Shown here piece after piece: positions 1 through 5,322 of a DNA stretch of 6,148 nt. Made by a program: the position numbers and the translations under genes. How positions within the stretch are numbered: the stretch's first letter is position 1; each line of letters begins with the position of its first letter. Location of the stretch: contig OMSP01000225.1 in assembly GCA_900313775.1 (NCBI GenBank), forward strand, positions 1 to 6,148, written 5' to 3'. The stretch comes from an uncultured Eubacteriales bacterium (GTDB lineage Bacteria; Bacillota; Clostridia; Lachnospirales; Lachnospiraceae). The notes under the pieces were generated by a model. The model did no database searches. It was not told the origin of the DNA and worked only from the letters and a program-made list of their open reading frames with translations.

Positions 1-186
1 AATGCGGACACAGCATATCCGAGTGCTCTTATTTTACTATAGTTAACGATATAATTGCAACTTTCTTCCTTCGACAGTTTTCATCACAAGACACTGTTGT
101 GCCGGGCGCCATTGCGCTGAAAAAGGAATGAGTGTAGAATAATATCTGATATATGCAGTTTATTTAAGATTGGGAGGTCAGATTAC
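1..186. other. Non-coding leader upstream of argG
   Basis: No convincing coding frame is visible in these bases. The stretch holds an A/T-rich part (about 29-60) with a TATAAT at 50-55 that lacks a good -35 partner. It also has an imperfect dyad at 85-101 (CACAA / TTGTG arms), a candidate promoter at 112-140, an 11-base dyad ATATC-T-GATAT at 142-152, and the argG ribosome binding site at 172-178. On the opposite strand, TTGCAA (60-55) and TAAAAT (36-31) are 18 bases apart and could form a weak promoter firing out of the window. I see no T-box, riboswitch or tRNA-like structure, though only 186 bases are present and a longer leader could begin outside. Confidence 0.6.
112..140 (+). promoter_or_regulatory. 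Candidate sigma-A promoter of argG
   Basis: A good -10 element, TAGAAT (135-140, five of six consensus bases), lies 17 bases downstream of a poor -35, TTGCGC (112-117, three of six). Transcription would start near 147, leaving a leader of about 40 bases before the argG start codon. The spacing is ideal but the -35 is weak, as expected for a promoter that may be regulated. An alternative is the TATAAT at 50-55, which has no matching -35 at 16-18 bases. Read by eye only. Confidence 0.35.
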
Positions 187-1422
187 ATGAAGGAAAAAGT
201 TGTACTCGCCTATTCCGGCGGATTAGATACTACAGCTATCATTCCGTGGCTCAAGGAAAAATTCGATTATGAGGTAGTATGCTGCTGCATCGACTGCGGT
301 CAGGAGGAAGAACTTGACAATCTGGACGAGAGAGCCAAGCTGTCAGGCGCTTCCAAACTCTATATAGAGGATGTAACGGATGAGCTCTGTGAGGACTTTA
401 TCATGCCCTGTGTGCAGGCAGACGCCGTCTATGAGAACAAATATCTTCTCGGCACTTCCATGGCCCGTCCCTGCATCGCGAAAAAACTCGTTGAAGTAGC
501 CCGCAGAGAGAACGCCTCAGCCATCTGCCACGGTGCGACCGGAAAAGGCAATGACCAGATCCGTTTCGAGCTCGGCATCAAGGCGCTCGCCCCCGACATC
601 AAAGTCATCGCGCCCTGGCGTATGCCTGAAGAATTCGGTATGAACTCACGCGAAGATGAGATCGCATACTGCAAAGCCCACGGTATAGATCTGCCGTTTG
701 ACGCCTCGCACAGCTACAGCCGCGACCGGAATATCTGGCATATCAGCCACGAGGGACTGGAGCTTGAAAGCCCTGCAAATGCCCCGAATTATGATGATCT
801 TCTCGTCCTCAGCGTGACGCCTGAAAAAGCTCCTGATGAGGAGACGGAGATCACAATGACTTTTGAGGAGGGCTTCCCTAAGACCTTAAACGGAAAAGCA
901 ATGAAGCTCGCCGACATCATCCGCGAACTAAACAAACTCGGCGGAGCAAACGGTATCGGCATCATCGACATCGTCGAGAACCGCGTTGTCGGCATGAAAT
1001 CACGCGGCGTTTACGAGACCCCAGGCGGCACGATCCTGATGGAAGCACATCGCCAGCTTGAGGAGCTTGTGCTCGACCGCGCTACACTTGAAGCAAAGAA
1101 GGACATGGGAAACAAGCTTGCTCAGATCTGCTATGAGGGCAAATGGTTCACTCCTCTGTGCGACGCGATCAAGGCATTTGTAACCGAGACACAGAAAGTC
1201 GTTACGGGTGAAGTCAGGTTCAAACTCTACAAAGGCAATATTATAAAAGCCGGCACCACCTCACCCTACTCGCTCTACAGCGAGTCGCTGGCGAGCTTTA
1301 CGACCGGTGATCTCTATGACCACAAGGACGCCACAGGTTTCATCACTCTCTTCGGTCTTCCTCTTAAAGTCCGCGCGATGATGTATGAAGCAAGCGACAA
1401 AGAGAATCCTTATAAGAAATGA
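187..1422 (+). CDS. argG: Argininosuccinate synthase
   Basis: Joins citrulline and aspartate using ATP to give argininosuccinate, AMP and pyrophosphate; this is the penultimate step of arginine synthesis, in the cytoplasm. The 411-residue protein has the usual family length and looks complete. The N-terminal ATP pyrophosphatase loop AYSGGLDTT is at residues 8-16. YENKYLLGTSMARP (82-95) and HGATGKGNDQIRFE (115-128) form the citrulline/aspartate-binding core. NIWHISHEGLELE (182-194) is the conserved synthetase-domain motif. The ATG is preceded by GGGAGGT (172-178) with an 8-base spacer, which fixes the start. The gene appears monocistronic: argH does not follow, and the next gene is convergent and begins directly after the stop codon. 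A weak promoter and small dyads lie upstream; regulation by ArgR is plausible for this family, but no clear ARG box is visible. The N-terminal third is notably Cys-rich (VCCCIDCG at 31-38). Confidence 0.97.
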   Translation: MKEKVVLAYSGGLDTTAIIPWLKEKFDYEVVCCCIDCGQEEELDNLDERAKLSGASKLYIEDVTDELCEDFIMPCVQADAVYENKYLLGTSMARPCIAKKLVEVARRENASAICHGATGKGNDQIRFELGIKALAPDIKVIAPWRMPEEFGMNSREDEIAYCKAHGIDLPFDASHSYSRDRNIWHISHEGLELESPANAPNYDDLLVLSVTPEKAPDEETEITMTFEEGFPKTLNGKAMKLADIIRELNKLGGANGIGIIDIVENRVVGMKSRGVYETPGGTILMEAHRQLEELVLDRATLEAKKDMGNKLAQICYEGKWFTPLCDAIKAFVTETQKVVTGEVRFKLYKGNIIKAGTTSPYSLYSESLASFTTGDLYDHKDATGFITLFGLPLKVRAMMYEASDKENPYKK

Positions 1423-2775
1423 TCATATAAATCCGATCAGCAAATAGGAAAGAGCGGTCAGCCCACCTGCCAAAAGCACATAGGGAAGACCGCTTTTTAT
1501 TTGAGTGATATTAGGCACGCCGGTACCGGCGTAAGTCATGAACAGCGCGTCCGACTGCAGACAGCAGACAACGCCGATATTGAGACCTGATAATGTCGCA
1601 CCGAGCGCGGCTAACGTTGAGACGCCCATCTCCCTCGCCATCGGGATGAAGATCGGCATACTGATCAGCATCAGGGACCATCCGTCTCCCATAGCAAAAG
1701 AGACGATCGTCATGATGATGAAGACGACAAGCGGTAGGAGCTGAGGCGTAATAAACCGCGTAAATGTATTGATGATATAGGGTGCAAATCCCATAAGTTC
1801 ATTTTCCGCTGCGATGATAAAGGCGAAAAGTATGACAAAGGCGATAGCCGCTATCTGCTTGATACTCTCGAAAATCGTATTGAAGAAATCAGCGACAGTG
1901 ATCAGTTTCTGAAGCTTATACATCACCAGCATACAAAGAAGTGCTGCGATGATCCCATGTGTTATACTACGGTCGAACAGTATCGTCACAGCGATCAGCA
2001 TGATCAGTGGGATAAAGAAATTAAAGAGCGGAACTGACGGTACATCTTCATCTTCAGCCTTTTCGGTACCGACCACCGAAGCCCCTTTCTCTTCTGAAGG
2101 AGGCAGTGCGGGACCGCCGTTCTGCACGCGTGTATAGGCCTGTTTTATCCGGCCTGTCTTCGGCAGTATACCTGCAGCCAGCAGGAAGGATACCAGTACT
2201 GAAAAGAACGGGAACATCATATAGGGTATAGCGTGTACGTAATCCCTGAAGGACATGCCGACCTTTTCGATCTCGTGGATCGTAAAGGCAGACCAGCTCG
2301 TACAGGGAATCAGGATACAGATAGAGGCGCCCATCGCATTGAGCGTATAAGCCAGATGCTCGCGCGGCACTCCCGCCCGGTCAGTCAGTTTTTTGATGCT
2401 TGAGGGTATCGCAAGCAGTACCAGATAATCATCGATAAACATGACAAATGTGAGCAGCCAGGTGATCAGTATCGATCGTCTGGGCGTTGTCATCCATTTA
2501 CCAAGTTTGTCTCGGAATCCTGACAGTGAACCGGACTTCTCCCAAAGAGCTGTGAGGGAGCCGATCCCTATCAGAAGGATAAGAATAAACTGATAAGAGC
2601 TGTTGGATAAAGCTCCGTATATAAGGTTGATATACTCGCCGAAGAAGCCTGCCTTGTAGATAATGACAGAGCCGATCATAGTCGAAACGATCAGCATCTC
2701 TGTAATACGCTTGGTAGCAAACCCGCCTACCAGAAGAACCAGTATAGGCACACAGCAAATAAATCCGTAGTGCAC
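1423..2775 (-). CDS. NhaC-family Na+/H+ antiporter-like membrane protein
   Basis: Predicted cytoplasmic-membrane secondary transporter of the NhaC family (ion transporter superfamily), which usually exchanges Na+ for H+; relatives such as MleN exchange malate and lactate, so the substrate here is not settled. From the preferred start the protein has 450 residues, with about ten to twelve hydrophobic segments and an acidic hydrophilic loop at about 206-247. Family marks are FIDDY (113-117) with the following LTDRAGVPREHLAY stretch (130-143), GDGWSLM (363-369) and the C-terminal QSDALFMTYAGTGVPNI (407-423). The usual GDHCSPISDT-type motif appears as GVVCCLQSDA, so the protein is divergent. The start is a GTG at 2775 with AGGGGTG (2787-2781) 5 bases upstream; an in-frame GTG at 2796 would add 7 residues but would place that Shine-Dalgarno inside the gene. 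It is last in the leftward operon and ends at the argG stop. Confidence 0.86.
   Translation of the reverse strand: MHYGFICCVPILVLLVGGFATKRITEMLIVSTMIGSVIIYKAGFFGEYINLIYGALSNSSYQFILILLIGIGSLTALWEKSGSLSGFRDKLGKWMTTPRRSILITWLLTFVMFIDDYLVLLAIPSSIKKLTDRAGVPREHLAYTLNAMGASICILIPCTSWSAFTIHEIEKVGMSFRDYVHAIPYMMFPFFSVLVSFLLAAGILPKTGRIKQAYTRVQNGGPALPPSEEKGASVVGTEKAEDEDVPSVPLFNFFIPLIMLIAVTILFDRSITHGIIAALLCMLVMYKLQKLITVADFFNTIFESIKQIAAIAFVILFAFIIAAENELMGFAPYIINTFTRFITPQLLPLVVFIIMTIVSFAMGDGWSLMLISMPIFIPMAREMGVSTLAALGATLSGLNIGVVCCLQSDALFMTYAGTGVPNITQIKSGLPYVLLAGGLTALSYLLIGFI
1449..1503 (+). terminator. Rho-independent terminator of argG, inside the antiporter gene
   Basis: The arms AGCGGTC (1453-1459) and GACCGCT (1488-1494) are perfect complements and are followed by a T-rich tract, TTTTTATTTG (1494-1503). 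A-U and one G-U pair can extend the stem outwards to 1449/1498. The 28-base loop is long but can fold further through CCC (1462-1464)/GGG (1483-1485) and TGC (1468-1470)/GCA (1476-1478). It starts 27 bases after the argG stop codon. The whole element lies within the last codons of the convergent antiporter gene, so argG mRNA should end antisense to that gene. In the opposite direction the stem is followed by TCTTTCCTATTTG, a broken T-tract, so any activity there should be weaker. Confidence 0.72.
1517..1532. repeat. Perfect 16-base palindrome within the antiporter gene
   Basis: ACGCCGGTACCGGCGT equals its own reverse complement. It lies 14 bases beyond the T-tract of the argG terminator and encodes the conserved AGTG stretch of the antiporter. 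As RNA it could form a 6-bp GC-rich hairpin with a GUAC loop. The overlap with a conserved protein motif makes chance or codon constraint a reasonable explanation. Confidence 0.6.
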
Positions 2776-2780
2776 TGTAA

Positions 2781-2787
2781 CACCCCT
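2781..2787 (-). promoter_or_regulatory. Ribosome binding site that decides the antiporter start
   Basis: Read on the minus strand, AGGGGTG (2787-2781) lies 5 bases before the GTG at 2775 and matches the anti-Shine-Dalgarno well. No comparable site precedes the in-frame GTG at 2796. The shorter 450-residue product is therefore preferred. Both candidate starts read GTG-CAC, a small duplication of the hexamer GTGCAC (2770-2775 and 2791-2796). Confidence 0.7.
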
Positions 2788-2804
2788 TTCGTGCACAGAA
2801 TGCA

Positions 2805-2818
2805 GTCATAAATATGAC
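2805..2818. promoter_or_regulatory. Operator-like dyad upstream of the antiporter gene
   Basis: GTCATAAATATGAC has perfect 6-base arms (GTCATA / TATGAC when read on the minus strand) around two central bases. It sits in the roughly 59-base gap between the EamA gene and the antiporter start, about 30 bases upstream of that start. This is the only intergenic gap in the leftward operon large enough for a control element. It could be a protein-binding site or a short mRNA hairpin; no regulator is encoded nearby to support either. Confidence 0.35.
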
Positions 2819-2834
2819 ACGGCGAACTCTGTCT

Positions 2835-3263
2835 TTAGCGATTGATAAAGAAAAGTCCTGCCAGACAAAGAACGATGCCTATCACCTTACTGACAGTGAA
2901 GCTCTCCTTAAAAAAGATGACACCGATGATCAGTAATGCGATCGCAAGTATCGCACTCATGACCAGTTGACCGACACTGATCTCCCACCCGACCCGGTAC
3001 ATATACATAGCGCCGGCTTCCAGACCGACGATTGCCGCGGCAAGCACAAAGGGCACCCAGTTGACGTGTTTGAACTCACCGAAAAAATGCCCTTTACGAT
3101 TGATCAGCAGGTAGATAAAGAAAGCAAATACCGCGCCGACCAGATAGGTCAGCGAAGTCGCAGCAAGAGGATGAAATCCCTCTGGAAGACTCTTTGAACA
3201 GATATGATAGGCGACATTTGACAGTATCAAAAGTCCTATAGGCCACCACATGCTCCAACTCAT
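2835..3263 (-). CDS. Half-size EamA/DMT-family transporter
   Basis: Small membrane protein of 142 residues with a single EamA-type domain; most EamA proteins carry two such domains in about 300 residues. Hydrophobic segments lie at roughly 6-22, 33-54, 69-88, 98-118 and 125-141. The GVIFFKESFTVSKVIGI stretch (114-130) and the final LCLAGLFFINR (132-142) are typical of the end of an EamA repeat. MYRVGWEISVGQLV (88-101) resembles other short EamA proteins. By analogy with small multidrug resistance proteins it would have to act as a dimer, but this is inference and the substrate is unknown. The ATG at 3263 has GGGGGAG (3280-3274) 10 bases upstream. It follows the cinA-type gene after 19 bases and precedes the antiporter gene by about 59 bases, so it is probably cotranscribed with both. 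There is no sign of truncation: start, Shine-Dalgarno and stop are all in order. Confidence 0.82.
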   Translation of the reverse strand: MSWSMWWPIGLLILSNVAYHICSKSLPEGFHPLAATSLTYLVGAVFAFFIYLLINRKGHFFGEFKHVNWVPFVLAAAIVGLEAGAMYMYRVGWEISVGQLVMSAILAIALLIIGVIFFKESFTVSKVIGIVLCLAGLFFINR

Positions 3264-3282
3264 AATCAGATTTCTCCCCCTG

Positions 3283-4752
3283 TTATTTCCAGGTCACTTG
3301 CTTCCAGAAATCACTTCCGGTCTTATATCGGATCAATTCATCCCTGACAAACGGTGCCGTCACCCAACCGACCTCTTTTTCGTCTTTGCAGAGTGAAAGT
3401 CCGATCTCGCCACCGGCTTTGTCGACAAAGAAAGCGTTCGGATAGTCTTTGTCCTGTCCGCTCAGGATCTCTCTGTCTGTTTCAGCGTTCAGATCCGGTA
3501 GTTTATCGCCCAAAACGGTTCCCGCCTCTTCTTTGAGCGACTTCTCCCAGGCCTTGAGGAAATCATCGTTTTCCAGATCAAAGACATCCTGCAACTGATA
3601 GATCTCACCGCTTCTCAGATCCATATTGAGTGTACGGACCTGAACTTTTTGATCGGATGCCTCACCGAACACGGAAGCGTCATTAAACACTATGCTTATA
3701 AAATCATCCGTCGCATAAGTGACTTTGTATTCTACCTCATCGACCACATAGACCTGATCAAGTTCCAGGATCTTCTGCCTGCCATCGGGATCGGGATTCT
3801 CGTAGATCGCTTTCTCAGTCTGCATCGCAAAATCACGGATAGTCTGATTGATCTCGTCTCCGTGCTGCTTCAGACCGCTAAGGACAGGATAATCGACATG
3901 CAATGCGATGCGGTATTTGTCTTCATTCTCCTGTTCGGAAAAGCTCTCTTCTTTGATCTCATAGCTCAGATCGTCCTGAATATAAGCTTCGATCGAATCT
4001 ATCCCCTGATCTGCCTGCGTATCATTCTCTTTCTTCTTGTCCTGATCCTTACCGCCGTCCAGATACGGTTTCAGATACTCTTCCAGCTCCTGATTCTCAC
4101 CGTTTTTAATGATATCAAGGCTCTTATGAGCCAGGATCGTAAGTGAATAGATCAAAATCGCCGCGGCCGTCACGAGGATAAGCCCGATAAGCACCTTGAG
4201 CCATCCTGCCATCTTCTGCCTGGCAGGTCTCATTCCGATAGCCTGCTGATACGACTCGGGTATCTGCGAAACAGCGTCACGGCCGGAAACACGGTCAATC
4301 TCTTCATTCAGAATGTCCAGAGCCGCATCAACTGTCTGGCTGCGGACACTGTCACGGTCTCCGGAAAAATGATATTCACGAACGACTGTACCGTCTTTTC
4401 CGGCTAGAGCGATATAAACCAGCCCGACGGGTTTTTCATCAGAACCGCCTTCCGGACCTGCAATCCCTGTCGTTGCCAACGCAAAATCCGTGTTTGCCCT
4501 TGCTCTTGCACCTTCAGCCATCTGGACTGCGCACTCTGCACTGACGGCGCCCCTTGTTGCCAGCGTCGCCGGACTCACGCCGAGCCGGGCCGTCTTGGCC
4601 TCATTCGAATAGGTCACAAAGGACTCGGGAAAGACTGCAGAACTGCCGGGAGTGTCGACGATGCGTCCGGCCAAAAGACCGCCGGTACAGGACTCGGCAG
4701 TCGTAATGGTAAGACCTTTTTCAATCAATCTGACGATGACCTGATCTGACAT
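3283..4752 (-). CDS. PncC/CinA C-terminal NMN deamidase fused to membrane-anchored RsiV-like region
   Basis: A 489-residue protein with two unlike halves. Residues 1-155 are a CinA C-terminal (PncC) domain: TAESCTGG (18-25, with the likely catalytic Ser21), VTYSNEAK (46-53), GAVSAECAVQMAEGA (68-82) and TTGIAGPEGGSDEKPVG (94-110). The family converts nicotinamide mononucleotide and water to nicotinate mononucleotide and ammonia, in NAD salvage. The N-terminal MoCF-like domain of full-length CinA is absent. After a linker with basic residues (175-180) comes one transmembrane helix (about 184-208), so by the positive-inside rule the enzyme half is cytoplasmic. A charged Lys/Asp/Glu linker (about 218-250) leads into an extracytoplasmic region resembling DUF4163 (about 260-360: HVDYPVLSGL, EINQTIRDFA) and DUF3298 (about 372-475: RTLNMDLRSGEIYQLQDVF), as in RsiV and PdaC. 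The frame is open throughout. The ATG lies 3 bases after the pgsA stop, with AAGGGCGG in the end of pgsA serving as Shine-Dalgarno. PncC call is firm; the RsiV-like call is moderate. Confidence 0.88.
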   Translation of the reverse strand: MSDQVIVRLIEKGLTITTAESCTGGLLAGRIVDTPGSSAVFPESFVTYSNEAKTARLGVSPATLATRGAVSAECAVQMAEGARARANTDFALATTGIAGPEGGSDEKPVGLVYIALAGKDGTVVREYHFSGDRDSVRSQTVDAALDILNEEIDRVSGRDAVSQIPESYQQAIGMRPARQKMAGWLKVLIGLILVTAAAILIYSLTILAHKSLDIIKNGENQELEEYLKPYLDGGKDQDKKKENDTQADQGIDSIEAYIQDDLSYEIKEESFSEQENEDKYRIALHVDYPVLSGLKQHGDEINQTIRDFAMQTEKAIYENPDPDGRQKILELDQVYVVDEVEYKVTYATDDFISIVFNDASVFGEASDQKVQVRTLNMDLRSGEIYQLQDVFDLENDDFLKAWEKSLKEEAGTVLGDKLPDLNAETDREILSGQDKDYPNAFFVDKAGGEIGLSLCKDEKEVGWVTAPFVRDELIRYKTGSDFWKQVTWK

Positions 4753-4755
4753 TCT

Positions 4756-5322
4756 TTACATACCGCCCTTCAGGATCACATCTTTATTCTTTGCAAGATA
4801 ATCTATCAGTGACACCACAGTGAGGACCAGCGCAAGGTAGATAAATACCTGCTCCAGCACTTTAAAGAAATGAATGCGGTCTCCGAGATGCAGGATCAGC
4901 AGGCCTGTCATGATCATCTGCGAGACAGTCTTGAACTTCCCCCAATAACTTGCTGCAATGACCACTCCCTGATCTGAAGCTACAAGACGGAATCCGCTGA
5001 TAATAAATTCTCTGGCAATTATGACAATGACTATCCATGCCGGAAGTCTCTTTAAAGCAACCAGACAGATCATCGCTGAACAGACAAGCAGTTTGTCAGC
5101 CAACGGGTCCATGAATTTGCCGAAATTCGTGACCAGATTATATTTCCTCGCTATCTTTCCGTCGAGCATATCTGTGAAAGAAGCTGCCACGAACAAAATA
5201 AACGCAATAATAGTGCCCGCTAGATTCTGTGCGAACGGTGCCAACATGAACAGCACAAAGAACGGAACCATCAGGACCCGCAATACTGTCAGTTTGTTGG
5301 GAAGATTCATATTGATATTCAT
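4756..5322 (-). CDS. pgsA: CDP-diacylglycerol-glycerol-3-phosphate 3-phosphatidyltransferase
   Basis: Transfers the phosphatidyl group from CDP-diacylglycerol to glycerol-3-phosphate, giving phosphatidylglycerol phosphate, the committed step to phosphatidylglycerol and cardiolipin in the cytoplasmic membrane. The protein has 188 residues, the normal family length. The full CDP-alcohol phosphotransferase signature is present: D51, D54, G55, A58, R59, then G68, D72 and D76, with the metal-binding aspartates intact. About five or six hydrophobic segments surround it. MNLPNKLTVLRV (5-16) is the typical PgsA N terminus. The start at 5322 rather than the ATG at 5310 is chosen because GAAAGGA (5336-5330) lies 7 bases before it. 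The start codon overlaps the rimO stop codon as ATGA, and the cinA-type gene follows 3 bases after the stop, so translation is probably coupled through all three. Confidence 0.96.
   Translation of the reverse strand: MNINMNLPNKLTVLRVLMVPFFVLFMLAPFAQNLAGTIIAFILFVAASFTDMLDGKIARKYNLVTNFGKFMDPLADKLLVCSAMICLVALKRLPAWIVIVIIAREFIISGFRLVASDQGVVIAASYWGKFKTVSQMIMTGLLILHLGDRIHFFKVLEQVFIYLALVLTVVSLIDYLAKNKDVILKGGM

Noticed and set aside
50..55. TATAAT as the argG -10 element
   Set aside because: Perfect hexamer, but no acceptable -35 at 16-18 bases on the plus strand, and it would imply a leader of about 125 bases without visible riboswitch structure. Kept only as an alternative.
1702..1711. Palindrome GACGATCGTC, and similarly TTCGATCGAA at 3988-3997
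   Set aside because: Ten-base palindromes are expected several times in 6 kb; both lie in coding sequence and match the general GATC richness.
2498..2809. Open frame of 103 codons on the minus strand in another frame of the antiporter gene
   Set aside because: It lies inside the antiporter in a shifted frame and its sequence resembles no family; the antiporter frame has clear family motifs.
3649..4146. Open frame of 165 codons on the plus strand, hydrophobic, opposite the fused deamidase gene
   Set aside because: It is fully antisense to the firmly supported minus-strand gene. Its hydrophobicity arises because the charged codons of the stalk region (Asp, Glu, Lys, Gln) read as Ile, Leu, Val and Phe on the other strand. 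No family likeness was seen.
3283..4752. Idea that the fused deamidase gene is a truncated or frameshifted cinA
   Set aside because: The missing N-terminal domain has no remnant upstream: pgsA ends 3 bases before the start codon. The frame is open from a proper start to a proper stop, so this is a stand-alone PncC-type N terminus, not a decayed CinA.
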